Origin: Duganella sp. BJB476
Lineage (GTDB): Bacteria; Pseudomonadota; Gammaproteobacteria; Burkholderiales; Burkholderiaceae_D
Length of the DNA: 64,000 nt
Direction: 5' to 3'
Assembly (NCBI RefSeq): GCF_003416895.1
Contig: NZ_QVIO01000001.1
Span: forward strand, 1,612,001-1,676,000
In this document: in pieces, positions 37,391 to 44,248 of the stretch
How the letters are laid out: each line of letters starts with the position of its first letter
How positions within the stretch are numbered: the first letter of the stretch is position 1
The notes under the pieces: model-generated
The model's database searches: none
Seen by the model: only the letters and a program-made list of their open reading frames with translations
Told to the model about the DNA's origin: nothing
Position numbers and translations under genes: made by a program

Positions 37391-37528
37391 CTAGTTCGAC
37401 TGAAGCAGTTTCCACCCCAGTTGTTCGCGGATGCGTTCGGGCGTGACATATGGCCTGGGATCGCCACTCGGCAATGGGACGAAGGTACTGGCGTCGCCTG
37501 ATGGTGGGCTGGATGGTTTCGGTTCCAT
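37391..37528 (-). CDS. Short Pro-rich protein ending in an RIREQLGW motif
   Basis: 45 residues: MEPKPSSPPSGDASTFVPLP then SGDPRPYVTPERIREQLGWK and LLQSN. GGGAG lies 8 bp before the ATG. Base composition is higher in G+C than its neighbours. A palindrome 121 bp upstream may be its operator. I do not recognise a named family. Too short for standard ORF cut-offs. Confidence 0.55.
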   Translation of the reverse strand: MEPKPSSPPSGDASTFVPLPSGDPRPYVTPERIREQLGWKLLQSN

Positions 37529-37648
37529 GATCGGTACTCCCATTGGCGGCAAGCGGCGCTCGCCTCGGATTCAATTTAGGCGACACGGGCCGGAAGCGGC
37601 ATCAAGGAAACCCGCTACTTCGTGTCGGTCTTCCCCATATGAATTACC

Positions 37649-37664
37649 GTAGGGGTTCCCCTAC
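37649..37664. promoter_or_regulatory. Perfect inverted repeat, possible regulator-binding site
   Basis: GTAGGGG-TT-CCCCTAC is a perfect 16-bp palindrome-like repeat in the gap between two minus-strand genes. Its length and symmetry suit a LuxR/FixJ-type regulator site; the stem is too short in loop and lacks a T-run for a terminator. Confidence 0.4.
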
Positions 37665-37744
37665 TTTGCTGTACAGTCAATAAAAAGTGGCCGTTAGCCG
37701 TAAAACTATTGATTCGCAAACGGATTATGTCGACTGAGAAATAT

Positions 37745-38020
37745 TCATTTTTCAGTCATAGATTTCACGCCAGCCATAACAGCCGAAATAATCATGTGAA
37801 GCAACGTGAAGAGGCAAAACAAGACACTGACGAGCAGGATGATGATGCGTGCTTGAGCTCCCTCATCTGTGAAATAAACAAGAGAAACCACACCAACTAA
37901 TACAACGTTTATGCAAACGAAGCCGAGAAGTCTTTTTCCAGGTGAACAAGTTCGGCGAACGAAATAAGCTATACATGGAATGCACATCACGATAAATAGA
38001 ACAATAATCTCAGAACCCAT
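37745..38020 (-). CDS. Small three-helix membrane protein
   Basis: 91 residues, MGSEIIVLFIVMCIPCIAYF, with further hydrophobic segments LLGFVCINVVLVGVVSLVYF and IIILLVSVLFCLFTLLHMII. Short basic loops. No recognised family. The element core (37688) lies 51 bp after its stop. Confidence 0.6.
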   Translation of the reverse strand: MGSEIIVLFIVMCIPCIAYFVRRTCSPGKRLLGFVCINVVLVGVVSLVYFTDEGAQARIIILLVSVLFCLFTLLHMIISAVMAGVKSMTEK

Positions 38021-38132
38021 TTCATCCTAATTTGTGAGTTAAGGGGAAAATGTAAAGTTAGATTTTTTGGCCGAGTGCATTCCATCGCCGACTGACCGGA
38101 GGAATCCACAGCCGCCTACGGACTGTATCCAT

Positions 38133-38588
38133 TTATCGGTTTGAGCACGCAAGCATTTTATACGGCTGCTTCGCGATTACACGAACCAGCTGCGCTGTAT
38201 GCCACTTTCTCGCTGGACCTTCACCCATCTGCATGTTTGAGATTTGAATGGCCGCAGTGCCTTCTAGCCCGCAGAACCTTTTTAAGTCAATTTTCTTAAT
38301 TGCCTCCTCGATTCCGAACTGTCGAACTGCACTATCTTCGTTGGAAAATCCTAGTGTTAACCGCTTTTTTTCTGGCCAAGAAATGCGCATGAACACTTCG
38401 CCCCCTTCATCAACCAAGTAGCGTCCCTCCACGTTGAATACATCCACACCACGTTCCTCTAATATTATTTTATCAATTTTCGGTTCGGTATCGTATCCGA
38501 TTTCAGAGCCCAATGAAAAAGCGCAAGGAATCGCAAACGCTAGCCTGATCAAGTACGCGATGAGCCGTCGACGCATAATTAATATCAT
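38133..38588 (-). CDS. Exported hypothetical protein
   Basis: 151 residues (or 147 from a second ATG). A signal peptide MRRRLIAYLIRLAFAIPCAF is followed by a mature domain with DKIILEERGVDVFNVEGRYL and a C-terminal region rich in basic residues. Probably periplasmic. No recognised family. A following element has its core at 38068. Confidence 0.6.
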   Translation of the reverse strand: MILIMRRRLIAYLIRLAFAIPCAFSLGSEIGYDTEPKIDKIILEERGVDVFNVEGRYLVDEGGEVFMRISWPEKKRLTLGFSNEDSAVRQFGIEEAIKKIDLKRFCGLEGTAAIQISNMQMGEGPARKWHTAQLVRVIAKQPYKMLACSNR

Positions 38589-38684
38589 CTGCGCATCATT
38601 TCATTGTGTTATGAGCGACACCTTCTGGCCGCATTAACCCAGTCCTCAACTTCCAATTCTGGCCGGTTGCGCCAGGAGAAGCAC

Positions 38685-39209
38685 TTATCTGCTAGCGAGC
38701 GCATATTTAATTTCGTTACTTATTAAGGCAACCTCTTTTCGGCTCAAAGACTGCCACCACATAAGTAGCAGACCGAGCGTGATAGTGGGAAGTGGCAGAA
38801 ATAAAATACTTCCCAATGCATCAGACACCGCCACAGTTCGATTGATAAGGCCGATTAAGCCGGTAGAAATTGAAATCAATGCAAAAAGTAGCATGGCGCC
38901 TGAAAACAGTATCGTGATCATTGTGTTATATGTGGAAACACGAAACTCCCCAACAAGTCGCACCCGTTGACCATCATCCTGGAGTCGTCCGGAAAACATA
39001 TCACCAGATGCGCGCTTGAACTCTTCCAATGGAGCTTTCAGCACAATACTTTCATCCTCTACATGCCCTAGCAATCCATCGGTAATCATGCCACAGTGGT
39101 GTGGAGACAATAAATTTCTCAGCCGCACTAATGACTGTTCTTTATTCCAGCAGCTTGGAAATTCGACAAGTATTCCTCGCCCCAATGATTCCAACAATCG
39201 TTCTCTCAT
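38685..39209 (-). CDS. Hypothetical protein with two C-terminal membrane helices
   Basis: 174 residues. The N-terminal 95 residues are soluble and resemble a small alpha/beta binding domain (RGILVEFPSCWNKEQSLVRL, GEFRVSTYNTM). Two membrane segments lie at about 97-120 and 130-155. Two element cores (38660, 38626) follow its stop. No recognised family. Confidence 0.6.
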   Translation of the reverse strand: MRERLLESLGRGILVEFPSCWNKEQSLVRLRNLLSPHHCGMITDGLLGHVEDESIVLKAPLEEFKRASGDMFSGRLQDDGQRVRLVGEFRVSTYNTMITILFSGAMLLFALISISTGLIGLINRTVAVSDALGSILFLPLPTITLGLLLMWWQSLSRKEVALISNEIKYALASR

Positions 39210-39277
39210 TCATGTCCTATCAAGCGAATTTGCTGAGCCAAGATCTTCATCGAGGTGCTTACCCTACGTTAAACATC

Positions 39278-39295
39278 GTCTGTTAATGGCCGGTT
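39278..39295 (-). repeat. CGGCCA element copy
   Basis: Sense AACCGGCCATTAACAGAC, 14 bp after the stop of the 57-residue membrane protein gene. Confidence 0.6.
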
Positions 39296-39309
39296 ACAGG
39301 CACAGGCAA

Positions 39310-39483
39310 CTAGTCCTTCTTCGCCGAAAATAGAACCAAAGGCAGAGCAATAATAAACGCGACTATCACGGTAGTGATCACTCTATACCAATCGAGGTGC
39401 GAAAAGCCATTTAATAAGCCACTGTAGATAACAGCTCCAGCACCCGCGCCCGCAGGGGCGCTTATGAGAAATTTCTTGTTCAT
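39310..39483 (-). CDS. Very small membrane protein
   Basis: 57 residues: MNKKFLISAPAGAGAGAVIY, SGLLNGFSHLDWYRV, then TTVIVAFIIALPLVLFSAKKD. Two hydrophobic segments separated by a short polar loop. Its overall pattern (two helices, aromatic loop containing DW, basic tail) resembles the 58-residue gene at 36509. No recognised family. Confidence 0.55.
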   Translation of the reverse strand: MNKKFLISAPAGAGAGAVIYSGLLNGFSHLDWYRVITTVIVAFIIALPLVLFSAKKD

Positions 39484-39519
39484 ATACGCTTCTATTTAAT
39501 AAAAATCGCCTACGATAAA

Positions 39520-39537
39520 GTCGGCTGTTGGCCGGTT
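39520..39537 (-). repeat. CGGCCA element copy
   Basis: Sense AACCGGCCAACAGCCGAC, 9 bp after the stop of the 109-residue gene. Confidence 0.65.
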
Positions 39538-39546
39538 TTCGTCATA

Positions 39547-39876
39547 TCACGCTGGACGGAACTCAAGTAAAGATTTAAAGAACCGTAATGCACGATTAAT
39601 GTCATCTTGCGTATCACCATCCCATTCAAGTGTTTCCGCAAGCTCGTTCTTCAGATTTTGAATCCTTCTTTCAATGTCTTGAAACTCTACCCGCCCACAA
39701 TCGGCCGCGATAGCTTGCCACTGGGCTTCCGGAATCGGTTCCCAAGAACAGCTCGCTAGTTCGGCGATGCTAGAAGCTTCGCTCCCAGCTACTAACAAAC
39801 CATCCGCCCAATCGATGTAATCATTCGTGGCAAGCATTCGGTCCAATCTTTTGAATGCGAGTTCGATGAAATCCAT
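39547..39876 (-). CDS. Acidic helical hypothetical protein (immunity-like)
   Basis: 109 residues: MDFIELAFKRLDRMLATNDY, IDWADGLLVAGSEASSIAEL, ... EWDGDTQDDINRALRFFKSL. Strongly acidic, all-helical prediction by eye. Size and charge suit an immunity or antitoxin-like partner, but no toxin is adjacent and no family can be named. Confidence 0.6.
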   Translation of the reverse strand: MDFIELAFKRLDRMLATNDYIDWADGLLVAGSEASSIAELASCSWEPIPEAQWQAIAADCGRVEFQDIERRIQNLKNELAETLEWDGDTQDDINRALRFFKSLLEFRPA

Positions 39877-39908
39877 TGTGAATTACTCATTTCGAGAAAA
39901 AATTGAAT

Positions 39909-39926
39909 GGCTGCTAGTGGCCGCAA
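39909..39926 (-). repeat. CGGCCA element copy
   Basis: Sense TTGCGGCCACTAGCAGCC, 13 bp after the stop of the DUF5071 gene. Confidence 0.6.
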
Positions 39927-39939
39927 ACAGTCTAGGCAT

Positions 39940-40317
39940 TTAGCTTGCCAAGATTTCCTGCGCCAGTTCTGAAACGCCTTCAAGTTGCTCGCCAGCCGAT
40001 GGGTTACTACACAGGCGCTCAAGGTCCAAACGCAGTTCTGCGGCGAGTTCCGGCGACTGACTTACAACACTAACAAGAATACCGTATTTCCACACATTGT
40101 CGTCGGTCGCAAGTACGGCTTTTATGAACGGGGCGAGAGGCGCACCTACATCAATCAGGAATGGCCGGAAAACGCCCGCCACGGGCCAATTAATGTCCTG
40201 CAGCCATTCTAGAATATCGGGCATTACCGGCAAGACCTTTTCCCAGCCAAGCGAAACAAGCGTTTCTGCGCTTGCTATGTCGTACTTATCACATGGGAGG
40301 CCGAAATCTCTGCTCAT
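39940..40317 (-). CDS. DUF5071 domain protein
   Basis: 125 residues. LPCDKYDIASAETLVSLGWE, DILEWLQDINWPVAGVFRPF and GAPLAPFIKAVLATDDNVWK match the DUF5071 pattern (helical, HEAT-like, with the WLQDxNWPVA signature). Such genes are widespread as small accessory or immunity-like genes in polymorphic-toxin islands. Cytosolic. The function is not established. Confidence 0.78.
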   Translation of the reverse strand: MSRDFGLPCDKYDIASAETLVSLGWEKVLPVMPDILEWLQDINWPVAGVFRPFLIDVGAPLAPFIKAVLATDDNVWKYGILVSVVSQSPELAAELRLDLERLCSNPSAGEQLEGVSELAQEILAS

Positions 40318-40342
40318 TTATCGCCTAAAAGTCTTCAATGGT

Positions 40343-40363
40343 GTCCGTCTGGTTATGGCCGAA
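40343..40363 (-). repeat. Element copy next to the IS21 remnant
   Basis: Sense TTCGGCCATAACCAGACGGAC. No gene lies directly upstream of it on the minus strand; the IS remnant begins 50 bp away, so its gene was probably displaced or lost. Confidence 0.55.
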
Positions 40364-40413
40364 GTCAGCCCAATTAGCGATGTGATTGCTTTTCTGTTGA
40401 TTTGCAGTGAAAT

Positions 40414-40975
40414 CTGACCCAGTTTGCCGCATATTTTGCAAACCGAACTGACCCACGTTTAAGACACAATCCTGCTCATCACATTGAGCGGGGAATTGGA
40501 GTGATCGACGTGGCATTACTAGGCATTATCCGACGCTGGCACATTCGCGACCAGGTCCCATTGAGAGAGATCGCCAGGCGATTGGGCATCTCCAGAAACA
40601 CCGTCCGGCGCCATCTGCGCAACGGAACCATAGAGCCAGCCTACGCTGAGCGGCGCTCCACCCGCGCCATCGACAAATACGCGTTCCAGCTTTCAGCACT
40701 CCTCAAGTCCGAGGCGGCCAAGTCACGCAAGCAGCGGCGCACGCTGAAACAGGTGCACGAGGACTTAAAGGAATTGGGGTTCGAGGGGTCTTACGACAGG
40801 GTCGCAGCGTTCGCGAGGACATGGAGAGAGGGTCAAACTGAGAGGGTCAATCCGGCCAGCAAACGAACATTCAACCCAGCAAACAGGAAAGGAGGTCACG
40901 CACAACTTAGCCCCCGCATAACCCCGAAGAAGTAAACTGAGAGAGGGTCAGTATTCGATGCAAATCGCGGGTCAG
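40414..40975 (+). mobile_element. Internally deleted IS21-family element
   Basis: A 562-bp segment bounded by CTGACCC at 40414 (repeated at 40448) and its complement GGGTCAG at 40969 (repeated at 40945). Paired terminal repeats at each end are usual for IS21. Inside is only the first part of istA; the rest of istA and all of istB are missing. The right end lies in the 3' part of the LRR gene. I cannot see a convincing target duplication. It should be immobile without a helper. Confidence 0.65.
40501..40935 (+). pseudogene. istA: Truncated IS21 transposase IstA
   Basis: 144 codons with a GTG start; intact IstA proteins have about 350-520 residues. Residues 1-45 hold the helix-turn-helix (RRWHIRDQVPLREIARRLGI, SRNTVRRHLRNG) and residues up to about 120 continue the family pattern (EDLKELGFEGSYDRVAAFAR, TWREGQTERVNPASK). 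After that the sequence is unrelated and reaches a stop. The catalytic DDE domain is absent. Confidence 0.8.
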
Positions 40976-41458
40976 AATCAAACGCAAACTAACACCGCAA
41001 ACGCTACATTTGACGGTTTCACCAAAATAGCGAACCGGATTCCCTTTCAGCGAAGGAAAGTGCAGCCGGTGCTTGTAATTCCCATACAAGGCGCGAGTGC
41101 TAACGCGGCTCTGAAAAAGGTTCTTGCAGCGCGTCAGCTCATTTGGAAACCACTGCAAACCGTACGATGTGTAAACGTCGAAGTGCGTTAAAGCGACCAT
41201 TTCTCCTATTTCGGGAGGAATACGCTTGAGTTTGCTTCCGTAGAGCGAGACTTTCCTGACTTGCTTCAGTCTGGCGATTGATTCAGGTAATGTCTGGATA
41301 CCGGCGTATAGTTCAGGGCCGAGTACTTCAAGAGGTGAAAACTCTTCTGCCCCGCTCTCTTCAAGGTGATCGATATAGCGGCAAAGAGCTTTCCAAGCAT
41401 CGCTGGTACGATCTTGGACTTCATTTTCGATCGGGGAGACATGTCGGTTAAATTTCAT
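40907..41458 (-). pseudogene. Leucine-rich-repeat protein cut at its 3' end by the IS21 element
   Basis: 183 codons. Residues 1-45 form a polar N-terminus; LYAGIQTLPESIARLKQVRK, VSLYGSKLKRIPPEIGEMVA and LQWFPNELTRCKNLFQ are LRR units of the IxxLPxxIxxLxx type. A CSVC knuckle lies near 152-155. From about residue 162 the frame reads through the IS right end (LTRDLHRILTL...) to a chance stop, so the native C-terminus is lost. The remaining protein could still be made. Confidence 0.65.
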
Positions 41459-41518
41459 TGCATCGTGATCGGTGATTGCACTTTTCTTGTCATTATTTTT
41501 TGCCTGACCTGTGTGATG

Positions 41519-41536
41519 GGCCGCTAGTGGCCGACA
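41519..41536 (-). repeat. CGGCCA element copy
   Basis: Sense TGTCGGCCACTAGCGGCC, 5 bp after the stop of the 76-residue membrane protein gene. Confidence 0.65.
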
Positions 41537-41541
41537 TGAGA

Positions 41542-41772
41542 CTATTTGAGGACAACAGTTCGAAAAATCTCATACGCAACAAGAGCGAAAAACAAGTACG
41601 CAAACCAAGGAACCAAAAAATATGGAACCATCGGAATGCGAATTACCTTATCCAATATCATATATACTGTGGAAAAAGCAAAAGCGGTAGCGAGCAACCA
41701 GTTCTTTTGTTTAATGAAGAGACCTACGCATGTTACCGTTCCTGCCAAACCAATAATCGTTGAAATCTGCAT
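41542..41772 (-). CDS. Small three-helix membrane protein
   Basis: 76 residues: MQISTIIGLAGTVTCVGLFI, WLLATAFAFSTVYMILDKVI, then PYFLVPWFAYLFFALVAYEI. Almost wholly hydrophobic with Lys-containing loops. No recognised family; the coding call rests on the intact frame and the membrane-type residue pattern. Confidence 0.6.
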   Translation of the reverse strand: MQISTIIGLAGTVTCVGLFIKQKNWLLATAFAFSTVYMILDKVIRIPMVPYFLVPWFAYLFFALVAYEIFRTVVLK

Positions 41773-41868
41773 TTTAATTAATTGATGGAAATATATTTTC
41801 CTCAGAATACCACGATGGAAAATGGCCGTCGATACATTGCTTACCTCAGCAATGTCTGTACTTGGCCG

Positions 41869-42243
41869 CTACACGTCATAGCTAAATGCCGTCACCTGCC
41901 AGCTAGGCTCTAACCGGAGGCGGAAGCCATAAGGGGCCGGGCGGGTAATATCGTAACGCCCAGCGAATAAATTGGCCGCCGCGAATTCGATGAATTTTCC
42001 ATCCTTACCGGCGACCACTCTCGCACCCGGACTACCTAAGAGATTCAAGAATATCACTGGCTCGATGACTCCCTCACATCGAATAGTTAGCTCCACGTCA
42101 CCCGCCATCGGCCAAATGGTGAGAGCTAAATTTAACGGACGACGTTCGACTGAATAGCTATAGGAAATGCCATACTCCTCACCTACAGGCACGACGCCTA
42201 ATGCATCAAGAAAATCTAACGGTTCCCAAGAAAATTCTGGCAT
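41869..42243 (-). CDS. Hypothetical beta-rich soluble protein (island gene)
   Basis: 124 residues: MPEFSWEPLDFLDALGVVPV, GEEYGISYSYSVERRPLNLA, ... YGFRLRLEPSWQVTAFSYDV. Alternating hydrophobic pattern suggests a beta-sandwich. No signal peptide. An element core touches its stop codon directly (TAG then CGGCCA). No recognised family; possibly immunity-like. Confidence 0.6.
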   Translation of the reverse strand: MPEFSWEPLDFLDALGVVPVGEEYGISYSYSVERRPLNLALTIWPMAGDVELTIRCEGVIEPVIFLNLLGSPGARVVAGKDGKFIEFAAANLFAGRYDITRPAPYGFRLRLEPSWQVTAFSYDV

Positions 42244-42267
42244 TCAAATTCCGATAAACTGTTGAAG

Positions 42268-42285
42268 GTCCGTTGTTGGCCGATT
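42268..42285 (-). repeat. CGGCCA element copy
   Basis: Sense AATCGGCCAACAACGGAC, 89 bp after the stop of the zinc-ribbon fragment; the gap between them is a GC-rich patch without a supported gene. Confidence 0.65.
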
Positions 42286-42373
42286 GTACTCGGTCACGTC
42301 GTTGACGCAGCCGCCGCGTTGCTGACATTGGTTCTGTCATTGATAACATGGTCGCGCCAGCCGTGGTCCCAGC

Positions 42374-42640
42374 TCACTTCGCCGCGCTGCGCCTAACAAG
42401 CTCATCTCGATGCTCGAAGAAGCGCATGTTTTTCATTGCAAAAGTAGTTCCACACTTTGTACACGTACAAGCCTTTGTGTCGGTAAAGGTACTCTCCTCG
42501 CCAACCGCACCGCATTCCTGACATTGCCAGACCCATGGGAATTTTTCGGAGAGAGGTAAAGTGCAAAGGGCGATGAACTGCTGCGCGACCGTGCGTATAC
42601 AGTCATCGGATTTCTTAAGGTCCAGTTTCAGTCTCCGTGG
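42374..42640 (-). pseudogene. 5'-truncated zinc-ribbon protein remnant
   Basis: An 88-codon frame opened by a stop (TAG at 42641-42643) and lacking any ATG, GTG or TTG near its beginning. It reads RRLKLDLKKSDDCIRTVAQQ, FIALCTLPLSEKFPWVWQ, then a four- to five-cysteine ribbon CQEC...CTCTKC and a basic helical tail ending VRRSAAK. The Cys pattern and residue flow are clearly protein-like, so this is the 3' part of a lost gene or one using a CTG start. Confidence 0.5.
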
Positions 42641-42703
42641 CTAGATGTGCAGGTCAGCTACCCGCTGTCTGCAACTGGCCAATTTCAGCCAACCCAAGCG
42701 TGC

Positions 42704-43018
42704 TTACGAATTTCGTTTAAACATTGAGCATATCGACTTCATTAACGGTCCAAACGAAGGCCATGGTGGGCCAGCGCCTTTCGTAGGCTCCCAGAATTCC
42801 TCCGGCCGAACCACCACCGGAGAGCTATCGGGTGGATCAATCAATAAGTAGAATACTGGCCCTGCAATAGGAACAAGAGTCAAAATCAGATATGCAACTC
42901 GAGCGCCCCTTGAGTAGCGCTGCGTTAAGATGCGCCTCCAGGCGAAGCCTGTAGTTAGCAAAGAGGCGGCAGCAAGAAAGAAATAGCCCATATATTTCTT
43001 AGATATCGAGTTGAACAT
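42704..43018 (-). CDS. Small membrane protein with PLDc_N-like segment
   Basis: 104 residues. Two membrane segments: MGYFFLAAASLLTTGFAW and VAYLILTLVPIAGPVFYLLI followed by DPP. The second resembles the PLDc_N (phospholipase D nuclease N-terminal) hairpin motif. The tail is Pro-rich and cytosolic. Function unknown. Confidence 0.6.
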   Translation of the reverse strand: MFNSISKKYMGYFFLAAASLLTTGFAWRRILTQRYSRGARVAYLILTLVPIAGPVFYLLIDPPDSSPVVVRPEEFWEPTKGAGPPWPSFGPLMKSICSMFKRNS

Positions 43019-43042
43019 CCGCTGCTGGTTGGTTAAAGCCGC

Positions 43043-43231
43043 CTAAGCGTCAATCGCAGGCCAGATGACGGCTTGGGCTACGATAACGCTTTTCCCATTA
43101 AACGTCACCGATGGCGAGCCGTAAAGCACGTAACCTAGCGCAAGCGCCTCGCTAACGCGCCCGCAAAATTTTGCATCGTCAGGCCCCGTTAGCACTCGAT
43201 AAATCGGCAAATTGTCTGGTGGTACTTTCAT
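43043..43231 (-). CDS. DUF1737 family protein
   Basis: 62 residues. YRVLTGPDDAKFCGRVSEAL and the following GYVLYGSPSVTFNGKSVIVA are the whole DUF1737 signature. A short alpha/beta cytosolic protein of unknown role, sometimes fused or adjacent to diverse enzymes. It sits between two island membrane proteins. Confidence 0.82.
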   Translation of the reverse strand: MKVPPDNLPIYRVLTGPDDAKFCGRVSEALALGYVLYGSPSVTFNGKSVIVAQAVIWPAIDA

Positions 43232-43348
43232 CGTTTCCTTTCGCTTGCTGAAGCGGCTGCTTGTGGCCGTGAGGCGTCCACGAACTGCCTCACCGGGTTA
43301 AACCCATTACCGACAGTCACTCTAGCCCAGGCGTTTGTGTTTGCGTCG

Positions 43349-43843
43349 TTATATCGGCTGCGACCATCGCCGCTTCGCATCATTCAACAACGCGCACAGT
43401 TCTTCCGCCGATTTGCTGAAGTGATTAGGCAACGCGCCCTCCATTCCAGTCAACGATGATGAAAATTGCCTACCTGCGCGCGCCTTATTGTAGGTCGATG
43501 AGTATTTTATTCCGATGAGCTTGGTGGTGGAGAGTCCGGTCCTTATCCCTCCTACATAAAAGGTCTCGACATCGCTCCAAGCCAGCTTTATCGGCTTGAA
43601 CAACGTTTTCATCTCGACGCCATTTTTGTCGATCTTCAGTCGGATGGCATTGGGCATCAGCATGTAAAGCGACACCAACAGGCACAGGCCAAAAAACACC
43701 ACTGCACCCCAGCCGTCATTGTCCCCGCTTCTAATCATCGCTACGCCGATGGCGACAAACGCGGTGGACCCAAGGAACACCAGCGCTGCCTTCATCTTGT
43801 TGCCCGAAACGACAATTACGTCTGAATCCACACGCGTCTCCAA
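43349..43843 (-). CDS. STM3941-family (PH-like) membrane protein
   Basis: 164 residues. Two membrane segments (MKAALVFLGSTAFVAIGVAM and GAVVFFGLCLLVSLYMLM) are followed by a PH-like domain starting AIRLKIDKNGVEMKTLFKPI and KLAWSDVETFYVG, as in the STM3941 family. First gene of the island on its right side. Function unknown; members occur in accessory regions. Confidence 0.68.
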   Translation of the reverse strand: METRVDSDVIVVSGNKMKAALVFLGSTAFVAIGVAMIRSGDNDGWGAVVFFGLCLLVSLYMLMPNAIRLKIDKNGVEMKTLFKPIKLAWSDVETFYVGGIRTGLSTTKLIGIKYSSTYNKARAGRQFSSSLTGMEGALPNHFSKSAEELCALLNDAKRRWSQPI

Positions 43844-43997
43844 ATTTGGTTTTCATGCTGCGTCTTATTGGTCGAGCATTACGAATGCCCGAATGTGGCC
43901 GAACTCGGCCGGCGGCGTTCAGGATAGCAGCTTGCTTATCTGCAAAACTCACAAATTCCCACTTCGGCTGAAGCCGCCCCAATTCGGACATTCAATT

Positions 43998-44246
43998 TCA
44001 TTTTGCACCCGCGCGCAGGACATTCCCGCTGACGTCCGCGCCAAACACCAAACCGGAGCAACACAAGCCGGCCAGCACGGCGCTCCACCAGTTCAAATAG
44101 CCCAGGCGCCGACACAGCCAAAAGATCAGCCCTGCAATCAGCGCCACTTCGATCAGACTCAACGGCAAGACCTAGATCGCACCCGCGCCGAAGGCTAGGC
44201 TAATCACGATGCAAGCGAGGAAATAGGCCGTGAAGGCGCGCGCTAT
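43998..44246 (-). pseudogene. Decayed small membrane protein gene with an internal TAG
   Basis: One frame of 83 codons runs from an ATA at 44244-44246 (ARAFTAYFLACIVISLAFGA GAI), meets TAG at 44172-44174, and continues in frame as LPLSLIEVALIAGLIFWLCR, RLGYLNWWSAVLAGLCCSGL to a TGA. Both halves are hydrophobic helices and look like parts of a single protein. The lost start (ATA) and nonsense codon mark a pseudogene; the second half could still start at a TTG (44168). Confidence 0.45.
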
Positions 44247-44248
44247 TG

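Larger units (their letters stand above)
36474..43901 (-). repeat. Family of degenerate CGGCCA elements placed after island genes
   Basis: On the plus strand the core TGGCCG starts at 36483, 36771, 37215, 37688, 38068, 38626, 38660, 39287, 39529, 39918, 40356, 41528, 41823, 41863, 42277, 43264 and 43896. In gene sense the better copies read (T/A/C)CGGCCA-N3-RC-N-G(A/C)C. For most genes the core lies 0-20 bp after the stop codon; for a few it lies 50-90 bp away. I do not see a long stem or integron attC boundaries. The entry spans the array; the best copies are listed separately. Confidence 0.6.

Noticed and set aside
39547..40317. Toxin-antitoxin pair formed by the 109- and 125-residue genes
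   Set aside because: Each gene has its own 3' element and neither shows toxin features; the second is DUF5071.
36474..43901. CRISPR array
   Set aside because: Repeat cores are short, degenerate and 40-1400 bp apart with genes between; no regular spacers and no cas genes.
43936..44121. Minus-strand 61-codon frame MAVSAPGLFELV...
   Set aside because: A different frame over the same bases reads as two membrane helices with better residue pattern, so this one is likely a shadow.
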